This document shows, in pieces, positions 6,722 through 14,469 of a DNA stretch of 35,215 nt (positions are counted from its first letter, which is position 1; every line of letters starts with the position of its first letter). This stretch comes from Hellea sp. (GTDB lineage: Bacteria; Pseudomonadota; Alphaproteobacteria; Caulobacterales; Maricaulaceae), in NCBI GenBank assembly GCA_020631215.1, contig JAHDHS010000025.1, forward strand, positions 1 to 35,215. The letters are read 5' to 3'. The notes beneath the pieces were generated by a model. The model did not search any database. It was given only the letters and a program-made list of their open reading frames with translations, and was not told the DNA's origin. A program made the translations under genes and the position numbers.

Positions 6722-9136
6722 ATGGCGGGTGTTTTAGACGGAATCAAGGTGTTGGATTTATCCTGGGGGATTGCCGGACCCATGACAGGCATGTTGCTGG
6801 CTGATCACGGCGCGGATGTCACGCGGATTGAGCGCCCCGAAGGTGATCCGTTTGACGGCATGCTGGGCTATAAGGTCTGGCATCGCGGCAAGAAAAACGC
6901 TGTTTTGAACCTGAAAACCGTGGGCGATTTGGGCCTGTTTAAAAAGCTGGTCGCGGATGCGGACGTTCTGATCGAAACCATGACGCCGGGAAAGATGGCG
7001 CAGTTGGGTTTGAATTACGAAGAGCTCGCCAAGATTAACCCCAAGCTGATTTATTGTTCTATTTCCGCTTATGGCGATGATGATGCGCGCCCGGCCTATG
7101 ACGCGCAAGTCGCAGCCGAGAGCGGCCTGCAATGGGAGCAGCGCGGCTGGCCGGAAGGGGCGCTTTATCACATGGCGGGGCGTGAAGACCCGTTCGCCGA
7201 AGCTGTCGAAATTGATCCCAATCATGTGCAGGGCGCAAACCGGGAAGGCCCGCTGCATCTGGCGTCCAAATGGCCGAGCCTGGGCGCGTTTTTCTCGGCG
7301 ATCACAGGTATTTCCGCCGCGCTCTTTGCCCGCGAAAAGACAGGGCGCGGCCAGAAGGTCAGCACCAGCCTGTTGCAAGGCGCGATGGCCTGCGGCTCGG
7401 GTGTCTGGCAGCGCGCCGAAGATATTGATGCGCCCGGATTTAACACCTGGATCATGGGCAGCGCCTCGCCCAAAGGCCACTTTAAATGCGCGGACGGTAA
7501 ATGGCTGCACAATTGGGTGCCCAATCCACGCTTCATCTTAGAGGCTTCCAAAGGCGATAAGCTGGATGCATCCCCCGATCTGACGGTTCAGAACGACCCG
7601 GACCGTTTCGGCATAGGCCCGGAAGAGCTCCTTGTGATGGCGCATTATCAGCCCATTCTGGCCGATGCCGTCGCCAAGTTTAACTGCGATGACTGGGTCA
7701 AGGCGGCCTCAGACGGGAATATGACCATGCAGCCTTGCCGCTCTATCGAGGAAAGCCTGACCGACCCGCTGCTGCTGGATGATAATTGTGTCGCAACCGT
7801 CAATGACCCGGAGCTTGGCCCGATCAATCAAGTCGGCATCACTTACCGCCTGACCCATTCGCAGGGGCAAATTCAAGGCCCGACCCGCGCGAGCGGAGCC
7901 GACACAGAGGCTGTCAAAGCTTATGCCCAAAGCCTGCCTGACCCCCATGTCGAGAAAGTCCCGGCGCAGCCCACGGGCAAAGGCCCGCTGGACGGTATTC
8001 GCGTGCTGGATCTCGGCCTGGCGATTGCGGGTCCGTTCGGGTGTCAGCTTTTGGCAGATATGGGCGCAGATGTGATTAAGATGAACACGCTCTGGGACAG
8101 CTATTGGCATAAGACACATATCGCCGCCATGGCCAACCGCAATAAGCGCAGCTTTGCAGTGATGTTGAAACACCCCAAAGGCATGGAGGCGCTCAAGAAA
8201 GTCATCGCGACTTGTGACGTGGTACAGCACAATATGCGCTATCCGGCCACACAGCGTTTGGGTCTGGATTATGACAGCCTGAAAAAAGAATTCCCGCGCC
8301 TTATCTATTGCCACTCCCGCGGCTTTGAAGAAGGCCCGCGCAAGAACCTACCGGGCAATGACCAAACGGGTGCCTGTCTGTCCGGCGTACAGCACGAAGA
8401 CGGCGCGCTTTATGCGGGCGGGGATACACATCCCGTCTGGGCACTGACCTCTCTGGGCGATACCGGCAATGGCTTCCTGACCGCCGTCGGGATTTGCAAT
8501 GCGCTGATGGAGCGCGAGCGCACAGGCAAGGGCCAGTTTGTGGATACGTCCATCATCAATGCCTGCCTGCTGAACTCAAGTCATGCCGTCGCAAAGCCGG
8601 ATGGATCGGCTGTGGACAGGCCGATGCTGAATGCTGATCAAACGGGTTACGGCGATTATTACCGCCTCTATCAATGCGCGGATGGAGCGTGGATACAAAT
8701 TGCAGCGATCCGCCCGGAACAAAAAACCGCCTTTGACGCGCTGGCAGGGGATGACAAAATTGCCGCCTTTGCCGGACGCGGATCGGCGGAATTGCTGGCT
8801 GATCTTGGCAAGGCCGGTATTCCGGCATCTTTGTCTGACGCAGAGGCCTCCCGCCGCTTATTTGATAATGCGGATTACAAGGCCAAAAACTGGACGGCGG
8901 AATATCAAGACCGTTATGTCGGAAAACTTGAGCAGATCGGCTTGACATATGCCTTGTCCGATACGCCGGGCGTGATTGGCGCGCCGCCGCTCATAGTAGG
9001 CGACAGTACCAAAGCGATCTTAGAGGAAATTGGCTATAGCGAAGAAGAGATTCTCGCCATGGCCAATGAAACCGCGATCCTGTGTGATCCGCCGGTGCCG
9101 GGACAAAAAGAAATGCAAAATCCATGGGGCTTGTAG
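6722..9136 (+). CDS. Fused double family III CoA-transferase (CaiB/BaiF type)
   Basis: An 804-residue protein made of two tandem CaiB/BaiF units. The first begins at residue 3 (LDGIKVLDLSWGIAGP, then LLADHGADVTRIERP) and the second at about residue 420 (LDGIRVLDLGLAIAGP, then LLADMGADVIK). A single unit is about 400 residues, so this is a full duplication-fusion. The family moves coenzyme A between carboxylic acids without ATP. Fused double forms are frequent in actinobacterial and proteobacterial steroid or lipid gene clusters. It opens a tightly packed operon of six genes and ends 1 base before the GTG of the DUF35 gene. Its promoter region carries the TetR-type dyad. The acid substrate cannot be read from sequence; a steroid side-chain acid fits the neighbours. 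Confidence 0.92.
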   Translation: MAGVLDGIKVLDLSWGIAGPMTGMLLADHGADVTRIERPEGDPFDGMLGYKVWHRGKKNAVLNLKTVGDLGLFKKLVADADVLIETMTPGKMAQLGLNYEELAKINPKLIYCSISAYGDDDARPAYDAQVAAESGLQWEQRGWPEGALYHMAGREDPFAEAVEIDPNHVQGANREGPLHLASKWPSLGAFFSAITGISAALFAREKTGRGQKVSTSLLQGAMACGSGVWQRAEDIDAPGFNTWIMGSASPKGHFKCADGKWLHNWVPNPRFILEASKGDKLDASPDLTVQNDPDRFGIGPEELLVMAHYQPILADAVAKFNCDDWVKAASDGNMTMQPCRSIEESLTDPLLLDDNCVATVNDPELGPINQVGITYRLTHSQGQIQGPTRASGADTEAVKAYAQSLPDPHVEKVPAQPTGKGPLDGIRVLDLGLAIAGPFGCQLLADMGADVIKMNTLWDSYWHKTHIAAMANRNKRSFAVMLKHPKGMEALKKVIATCDVVQHNMRYPATQRLGLDYDSLKKEFPRLIYCHSRGFEEGPRKNLPGNDQTGACLSGVQHEDGALYAGGDTHPVWALTSLGDTGNGFLTAVGICNALMERERTGKGQFVDTSIINACLLNSSHAVAKPDGSAVDRPMLNADQTGYGDYYRLYQCADGAWIQIAAIRPEQKTAFDALAGDDKIAAFAGRGSAELLADLGKAGIPASLSDAEASRRLFDNADYKAKNWTAEYQDRYVGKLEQIGLTYALSDTPGVIGAPPLIVGDSTKAILEEIGYSEEEILAMANETAILCDPPVPGQKEMQNPWGL

Positions 9137-9137
9137 C

Positions 9138-9527
9138 GTGAGACCTGATCCGATCCAGCGTATCGACACGGCGTTTTTCTGGGACGCCTGTGAGCGCGGC
9201 GAGTTCGTCGCGCAAAAATGTGAACCTTGTAATAAGCTCTGGCATCCGCCGCGCCCGATGTGCCCGGACTGCCACAGCCTTGAAAAATCCACGCAGACAT
9301 TGTCCGGCAAAGGTAAGGTTCTCTCTTGGGTGCGCCAAGTCCGTCCTGCCAGTTTTGGTTTCAAGGAAAGCCCCATCGTGATTCTGGTCGAACTCGAAGA
9401 GGGCCTGCGCATGGTTTCCAATTTGGCCGGCGATGAACCGCCCGAAATTGGCGATGCGGTCACAGTTGATTTTGAGAAAACCTCGGGCGGTAAGGCCGTG
9501 CCTGTTTTTAAGAAAGCCGGTGCGTAA
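9138..9527 (+). CDS. DUF35 protein: Zn ribbon plus OB-fold, thiolase/aldolase partner
   Basis: A GTG at 9138, one base after the previous stop, gives 129 residues and removes a 36-residue upstream stretch that lies inside the CoA-transferase gene. Cys28, Cys31, Cys42 and Cys45 form the zinc ribbon, followed by an OB-fold (GKGKVLSWVRQVRP ... VSNLAGDEPPEIGDAVTVDF). Proteins of this type (DUF35/OB_aCoA) act as obligate partners of thiolase-like enzymes; in actinobacterial cholesterol catabolism the DUF35 part of ChsH2 binds the aldolase Ltp2. The stop (TAA) overlaps the ATG of the next gene, a thiolase homologue, by one base, exactly the pairing expected. Confidence 0.88.
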   Translation: MRPDPIQRIDTAFFWDACERGEFVAQKCEPCNKLWHPPRPMCPDCHSLEKSTQTLSGKGKVLSWVRQVRPASFGFKESPIVILVELEEGLRMVSNLAGDEPPEIGDAVTVDFEKTSGGKAVPVFKKAGA

Positions 9528-10684
9528 TGGCTGATCGATCGAACCAGGCCTGTATCGTCGGCATAGGTCAAACAGAATTTTCAAAGGCGTCCGGGCGGTC
9601 CGAGCAACAACTCGCCGCCGAAGCCATATTGGCAGCCTGTCAGGATGCGGGCATCAACCCGTCTGACATTAACGGCATGACCACCTTCAGTCTGGATAAT
9701 TCCGATGAAGTTGATGTCATGCGTTCTTTGGGCGCTAAGGAAATTAAATATACGACCCGCTTGCCGCAAGGCGGGGCGGCGTCAGTGGCCACAGTCGTAC
9801 ACGCCAAAAATGCCGTCGAAAGCGGGCTCTGCGATGTTTTCGTCATTTGGCGTGCCATGAATGAACGCAGCCAATACCGATTTGGGCAGCCGCATTTCAA
9901 TATTTCACCGGACGCGCATAGCTCGACCTTTATGGAATGGTGTTTCCCTTTCGGCGCGCAGACACCTGCGGCATGGGAGGCGCTGTCCTGCGGGCCATAT
10001 CTGCACAAATATGGTGTCACATCCGAAGACCTTGGCCGGATCGCCGTAACATTCCGCAAAGCCGCCGCGACTAATCCGAATGCCTGGTTCTATGGCAAGC
10101 CTATCACATTGGACGACCACCAGAACAGCCGCTGGATTGTTGAGCCGACTTTGCGTCTGCTCGATTGCTGCCAAGAATCTGATGGCGGCGTGGCCTTGGT
10201 GATTACCCGCGCGGATCGCGCCAAAGACCTAAAGCAAATGCCGGTGCGTATTATGGGCGCGGAATATTCCATGCTCTTCAATCATGAAATTATTTCTGAC
10301 TTCTATGCGGGCGATCTTATCCGAACCGAGAATAGCGAGATTGTCGCCGACCGCCTCGAAGCTGCAGCGGGGATTGCGCCCAAGGACACGGATGTCGCCA
10401 TGATCTATGATAACTTCACGCCGCAAATTCTGCGTCAACTTGAAGGCTTTAAATATTGCAGCATTGGTGAGGCAAATGATTATGTTAAAGACGGTCATCT
10501 GGAACTGGACGGCAAAACGCCGCTTTCGCCCAATGGCGGCCTGATGGGTGAGGGTTATATTCACGGCATGAATAATATTACCGAAGGTGTTCGCCAAATT
10601 CGCGGCACGGCCGCGAATCAGATTAAAGATGCTAAAACGGCGATGCTGGCCTCTGGTGTCGCCGGCGCGATAATAGGAGCGTAA
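9527..10684 (+). CDS. SCP2/Ltp2-like thiolase-superfamily protein, probable retro-aldolase
   Basis: A 385-residue thiolase-fold protein of the lipid-transfer-protein/SCP2 group. It begins ACIVGIGQTEFSK, and SEQQLAAEAILAACQDAGI and GGLMGEGYIHGMNN are typical of that group. The nucleophilic cysteine of true thiolases is missing: the matching segment reads PQGGAASVATVVHAKNA (residues 80-96). The same loss is seen in Ltp2, which performs a retro-aldol cleavage of a 17-hydroxy steroid C22-CoA rather than thiolysis. With the overlapping DUF35 gene upstream it probably forms an Ltp2-DUF35 complex that releases a short acyl-CoA from a side chain. Substrate assignment is inference. Confidence 0.87.
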   Translation: MADRSNQACIVGIGQTEFSKASGRSEQQLAAEAILAACQDAGINPSDINGMTTFSLDNSDEVDVMRSLGAKEIKYTTRLPQGGAASVATVVHAKNAVESGLCDVFVIWRAMNERSQYRFGQPHFNISPDAHSSTFMEWCFPFGAQTPAAWEALSCGPYLHKYGVTSEDLGRIAVTFRKAAATNPNAWFYGKPITLDDHQNSRWIVEPTLRLLDCCQESDGGVALVITRADRAKDLKQMPVRIMGAEYSMLFNHEIISDFYAGDLIRTENSEIVADRLEAAAGIAPKDTDVAMIYDNFTPQILRQLEGFKYCSIGEANDYVKDGHLELDGKTPLSPNGGLMGEGYIHGMNNITEGVRQIRGTAANQIKDAKTAMLASGVAGAIIGA

Positions 10685-10685
10685 A

Positions 10686-10991
10686 ATGGGTCAGGTCTAT
10701 AAACCCGGAACGAAACTTTCCAGCACGGTCTGCAAGACACAGATCATGGCCTTGCGCGTCCCGGCAGAAGAACTGGAAATCACTTGCGGCGGCGCGCCCA
10801 TGCAGATCGGCGATCCGGCGGAGCTCGGCGCCATGAGCGGAGAGAATAGCGGCACTCTGGTTGGCAAACGCTACACGGATGCGGAGGAGACGATGGAATT
10901 TCTTTGCACGCGCGGCGGTGACGGGACAATTGCGGTCGAGGGTTATGTGATCGATATTAAGGCCGCCAAAAAACTCCCGAGTTCGGATTAG
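10686..10991 (+). CDS. Small conserved-looking protein of unknown function
   Basis: A 101-residue soluble protein with no signal peptide or membrane segment. It starts one base after the stop of the thiolase homologue. It has three cysteines (VCKTQ, ITCGG and LCTRGG), hydrophobic strands such as IMALRVP and the segment GTLVGKRYTDAEETMEFLCT, suggesting a small beta-rich fold. I cannot assign a named domain with confidence. Its position, sandwiched between the thiolase/DUF35 pair and two CoA-ester enzymes in one operon, suggests an accessory or third subunit of the CoA-ester machinery. Confidence 0.75.
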   Translation: MGQVYKPGTKLSSTVCKTQIMALRVPAEELEITCGGAPMQIGDPAELGAMSGENSGTLVGKRYTDAEETMEFLCTRGGDGTIAVEGYVIDIKAAKKLPSSD

Positions 10992-10996
10992 GGCAT

Positions 10997-12190
10997 TTGC
11001 AAACGCATCACGCGGCAAATTACGCCAATCAGATTTTGGCTGATTTGGGCGAAACGGCTCGGATCGATGTCGTCTCGGATGCGCCTGAAATTGTTTTTTA
11101 TCGCAGTGGGCTTGCAGAATTAAGCCAGCCATGTCCGGCGCCAATTGCGGCGGCGGCCAATGGCGTCATGCTGGCGCTAAACTCACTCAGTCCTGATCCG
11201 AAACTTTTGCCTGAAAACGGGGCGGTGCTGTTGGGGGAGCGGGCGAGGCTTTTGGGCCTGCAAGGGCAGGGCCGGATATCAGCGAATGGGTCATGCCGGC
11301 TCATCGATGCCTCGGATGGTCGGCTTGCTCTGAATATGGCCCGGGACGATGATTGGGATTTGATGTCGGCTTGGCTGGAAACCGAAGCGTCTGATTGGGA
11401 CAGCATAATTCCCGTTATTGAGAAACGCTCTGCCATCGAACTTGTTCGGCGCGGGCAGGAGATGGGGCTGGCGGTTAGTCTGGATGAATTCCCGGAGCGA
11501 CCAGCGCATTTTTTTAAAGCGCAGAGTTTTGAGGCAGCCAAAAATAACCAACCGCCTTTGGTGGTTGATTTGTCTTCGCTCTGGGCGGGGCCGCTTTGCG
11601 GCAGCCTGCTTGGCATGATGGGCGCACGGGTGGTGAAGGTCGAAAGCCAAACCCGGCCAGACGGGGCGCGGCGCGGCAATATAGATTTTTACAATCTGCT
11701 GAATGCGGGCAAGGAGGGTGCGGTTTTTGATTTCCAAAATGATGTAAGCCTCTCGGAGTTGAAAACTCTTATTGAGTCTGCGGATATCGTGATCGAAGCC
11801 TCTCGCCCCCGCGCTTTGCGGCAATTGGGAATCATCGCCGAAGATATGCTGACCGCGAAACCGGGCAAAGTCTGGCTGTCGTTCACCGCTTATGGGCGGC
11901 ATGTGGATGCAATTGGTTTCGGGGATGATATAGGCATTGCCGCCGGACTCACGCGCGTCATAGAAAATGCCTATGGGCCGCCATCATTTGTGGGTGACGC
12001 CATCGCCGACCCGCTATCGGGATTGCACGGGGCACTGGCGGTTTGGAGCCTTTGGCAGCAGGGCGGCGGGGTCTTGATTGATCTATCGATGAGAGATGTT
12101 GTGAGATATGCCATGGGCAATGATTTTACATTTGCCAAAATGGTCAAAGGCAAAACACTCTACCCGATGAGAGCCATTCCAAAATGCTGA
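10997..12190 (+). CDS. Family III CoA-transferase homologue with permuted segment order
   Basis: A 397-residue protein starting at a TTG, 5 bases after the previous stop, with AGGG just upstream. The canonical N-terminal Rossmann segment of CaiB/BaiF enzymes (VVDLSSLWAGPLCGSLLGMMGARVVKVE) appears only at about residue 189 instead of residue 5. The preceding segment (SCRLIDASDGRLALNMARDDDW ... WDSIIPVIEKRSAIELVRRGQEMGLAVS) looks like the small domain that normally comes last. The protein then ends roughly 208 residues after the Rossmann start. This is either a circularly permuted enzyme or a relic of a double fusion that lost its outer quarters. CoA transfer is likely but the active-site aspartate is not certain. 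It overlaps the amidohydrolase start by 7 bases. Confidence 0.8.
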   Translation: MQTHHAANYANQILADLGETARIDVVSDAPEIVFYRSGLAELSQPCPAPIAAAANGVMLALNSLSPDPKLLPENGAVLLGERARLLGLQGQGRISANGSCRLIDASDGRLALNMARDDDWDLMSAWLETEASDWDSIIPVIEKRSAIELVRRGQEMGLAVSLDEFPERPAHFFKAQSFEAAKNNQPPLVVDLSSLWAGPLCGSLLGMMGARVVKVESQTRPDGARRGNIDFYNLLNAGKEGAVFDFQNDVSLSELKTLIESADIVIEASRPRALRQLGIIAEDMLTAKPGKVWLSFTAYGRHVDAIGFGDDIGIAAGLTRVIENAYGPPSFVGDAIADPLSGLHGALAVWSLWQQGGGVLIDLSMRDVVRYAMGNDFTFAKMVKGKTLYPMRAIPKC

Positions 12191-13479
12191 TCAAAAATGT
12201 CGAACTGAACGGCGAGGTGGTCGATGTCCGTTTGGCCGAAGGCCGGATCGCCGAGATTGGCCGCCTTCAGGGCGCGGCTGATTTTGACGGGCAGGGCGGG
12301 GCGCTACTGCCCGGATTGCACGATCATCATATCCATTTAAACGCGACCGCTGCCGCCATGAATTCTGTGCGCTGCGGCCCGCCGGAGGTGACGAATGAGG
12401 CTGAGTTGATCGAGGCGCTTGACCGGCCCGGAGGCGGCTGGCTTCGGGGGGTCGGATATCATGACAGCGTCGCGGGGGAGATTGATCGGAACTGGCTGGA
12501 TCGGCATGGCCCGGACCGCCCTGTCCGGATTCAGCACCGCAGCGGGCGGCTTTGGGTCATGAATAGTCTGGCGATTGAAAAATTAACCTTAAATGGCTCG
12601 AAAATCGCCGAAAATGAGCAAAAAAGCGGGCGGTTATTGGATATGGATGACGCCATTCGGGCAGGGCAGGATTTTCCGGATTTAGGCCCGCTTGTGCAAA
12701 AATTGCTCAGCTACGGCATTACGGGCGTCACCGAGGTCACGCCCAGCAATGGCTTGGCGGAGCGGGCGCATTATTTTCGGGCGGCTAAGCCACTGAAAAT
12801 ACAGGTGATGGGGAAGATTGAACTCCCGGACGGGCATTTGAAGCTGCATTATCATGATCATGATTTGCCGCCCTTGGAACGCTTGGCCGGTGAGATCAAA
12901 GCGGCCCATGATAAGGGGCGAAACGTCGCCGCCCATTGCGTCACGCGTGCGGAATTAATGCTGACTCTTGCGGGGATTGAAGAGGCCGGGTTTCTAGCCG
13001 GGGATAGGATTGAGCATGCTGCGATTGCGGATAGAGCCGCCATCGATTGGATGAAACAAATAGGCGTTATTGTTGTGACGCAGCCTAATTTCATCGCGGA
13101 GCGCGTGGAGGCTTACCGCGCTGAAATTCCGGAGGCGGAGCAAAAAAATCTGTGGCGGCTGAAATCTTTCGAAGATTTACCCTGCGCGGCGGGCAGTGAC
13201 GCGCCCTTTGGCGACCCCAGCCCATGGGCGGCTATGGCGGCCGCTGTCGCCCGTCCGCGAGGATTCGATGTCGAAGCGATTTCACCTGAGGCGGCTTTGG
13301 CGCTCTATACGAAGCCTGCAAAGGATGCGGGCCAATCCCCTCGAAAAATAGCTGTGGGGGCCGTGGCCGATTTGTGTTTGCTGGCGCAGCCATGGTCTAA
13401 AGCTATGAAATCATTCAAAGATGTCACAGTCAACGCGACATGGATTGATGGCGCGTTAGTCTATGATCGCATCAATTAA
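12184..13479 (+). CDS. Amidohydrolase-superfamily protein (Amidohydro_3 type)
   Basis: A 431-residue metal-dependent hydrolase. The first metal motif LPGLHDHHIHL (residues 42-52) holds the HxH pair His49 and His51, followed by AAHCVTR, DRIEHAA (the two later metal histidines) and GSDAPFGDPSPW (the catalytic aspartate). A C-terminal beta-strand segment (GAVADLCLL) closes the small composite domain. The overall pattern matches the Amidohydro_3 group, which hydrolyses amides, lactams or cyclic esters in the cytoplasm. Its ATG overlaps the end of the CoA-transferase gene by 7 bases, so it is the last gene of the operon. Its 3' end overlaps the convergent crotonase gene by 24 bases. The substrate is unknown; a lactone or ring-cleavage product is one idea. 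Confidence 0.87.
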   Translation: MLIKNVELNGEVVDVRLAEGRIAEIGRLQGAADFDGQGGALLPGLHDHHIHLNATAAAMNSVRCGPPEVTNEAELIEALDRPGGGWLRGVGYHDSVAGEIDRNWLDRHGPDRPVRIQHRSGRLWVMNSLAIEKLTLNGSKIAENEQKSGRLLDMDDAIRAGQDFPDLGPLVQKLLSYGITGVTEVTPSNGLAERAHYFRAAKPLKIQVMGKIELPDGHLKLHYHDHDLPPLERLAGEIKAAHDKGRNVAAHCVTRAELMLTLAGIEEAGFLAGDRIEHAAIADRAAIDWMKQIGVIVVTQPNFIAERVEAYRAEIPEAEQKNLWRLKSFEDLPCAAGSDAPFGDPSPWAAMAAAVARPRGFDVEAISPEAALALYTKPAKDAGQSPRKIAVGAVADLCLLAQPWSKAMKSFKDVTVNATWIDGALVYDRIN

Positions 13480-14442
13480 GCCCCATTCCAGCGCGGTCTT
13501 GGCGCGGATTTTTTCCATAGATAACGCCATATAGGCTGTGCGCTGCCGTCCTATTCGGCGAGGAATAATGACAGTTCCGCCCGCCCCGGGGATTAGGCCA
13601 TATTTCAATTCAGGCAATTGAAACCAGGCATTGGAACTCGCGGAAACAAAATCTCCAAAGGCCGCGATTTCCACACCTGCGCCAATGGCTGCGCCGTTTA
13701 CATGGACGTTAAATGCCCCCTTAAATTTCGCCAGACGCCAGGCAGGTAAGCGAAGTGACCTGATCCAATGCGCAGTCGCCGGGTCAGACACCTCTCCAAA
13801 TTCCTCGATTGCGCCCCCCACTGAAAAGGCGGAACCGCTGCCGGTTAAGTGAATTTTTTCAATGTCATCATCCAGCAATGCCAGATCCAGGGCTTCTGAC
13901 AATTCATCCCGCATCTCTACGCCGATTGCATTATGTGTATCAGCGCGATTGAGGGTTAAGGATAATGTGTCATTCTTCCGGCCTGCCAGGACATTCTCTG
14001 CGTCAGAGGCGGGTAAAGCGCTTTGTTTTGAATAGCTTAGCCAGTCCTGAAATTCAGGCCCGTTTTGAACCGTGCTATAGGCAAAGCTTTCGGCCGTCAG
14101 CGCATCCGGTAAGGACAGGCTCTGGCTCGCCCTTAAATGCTGCACAAAGACCATGGCCGCGATAGGCGCACGCCTTATATTCTTTGAAATCGCCGCCAGC
14201 CTCGCCCCGTCCGCCAATACCACATCACATGCATCTTTTAACGCCCCGTCTCCGATGCCGATCACAGGGCAGGGGAGCGTGCAGAGCCATTCTGACATGG
14301 CGCGTTTGGATCCGGTCAAATCGAAAGCCAGATAGGGATAGGGTGAGTCAGGCCCGAAGCTATCTACGGGCGGCTTGGAAGCGCATAAAGCATCAAGTTG
14401 CGCGAATGTCAGCGGGTTTGGCATTGACTCTATCCCTATCAT
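13456..14442 (-). CDS. Enoyl-CoA hydratase/isomerase (crotonase) with N-terminal extension, permuted layout
   Basis: A 328-residue crotonase homologue. The core begins only at about residue 150 (DTLSLTLNRADTHNAIG), continues through the oxyanion-hole segments SAFSVGGA and NGAAIGAG, and retains both catalytic glutamates of hydratases (GAGVEIA and QLPEL). It ends at EWGLIDAIID, without the usual roughly 60-residue C-terminal helices. The first 150 residues contain a degenerate crotonase-like stretch (LPCPVIGIGDGALKDACDVVLADGA) followed by helices (LPDALTAESFAYSTVQNGPEFQDWL) that resemble those missing helices. Two starts are possible, ATG 14442 or ATG 14424. The dyad at 14453-14467 lies 10 bases upstream of 14442, so it is controlled together with the divergent TetR gene. 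Hydration or isomerisation of an enoyl-CoA is the expected reaction. Confidence 0.85.
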   Translation of the reverse strand: MIGIESMPNPLTFAQLDALCASKPPVDSFGPDSPYPYLAFDLTGSKRAMSEWLCTLPCPVIGIGDGALKDACDVVLADGARLAAISKNIRRAPIAAMVFVQHLRASQSLSLPDALTAESFAYSTVQNGPEFQDWLSYSKQSALPASDAENVLAGRKNDTLSLTLNRADTHNAIGVEMRDELSEALDLALLDDDIEKIHLTGSGSAFSVGGAIEEFGEVSDPATAHWIRSLRLPAWRLAKFKGAFNVHVNGAAIGAGVEIAAFGDFVSASSNAWFQLPELKYGLIPGAGGTVIIPRRIGRQRTAYMALSMEKIRAKTALEWGLIDAIID

Positions 14443-14452
14443 AAGCGACTAT

Positions 14453-14467
14453 CCGAACAACGTTCGG
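14453..14467. promoter_or_regulatory. Candidate TetR operator, copy B (perfect dyad)
   Basis: CCGAAC-AAC-GTTCGG is a perfect 6-3-6 dyad. It lies in the 27-base gap between the divergent starts of the crotonase (14442) and the TetR gene (14470), so a bound dimer would block both, including its own gene. A one-mismatch copy lies at 6666-6680. Confidence 0.78.
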
Positions 14468-14469
14468 AA

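Noticed and set aside
8631-8945. Open frame of 104 codons overlapping the double CoA-transferase
   Set aside because: It is a same-strand frame-shifted shadow of a gene whose own frame is conserved across the region.
6722-9136. Possibility that the 804-residue CoA-transferase is two genes joined by a sequencing error
   Set aside because: The linker between the two units (about residues 400-420) is continuous in frame, and double-unit CoA-transferases are a known arrangement.
9030-9137. N-terminal extension of the DUF35 frame
   Set aside because: The 36 residues are inside the CoA-transferase gene and do not resemble DUF35 proteins; the GTG at 9138 directly follows the previous stop.
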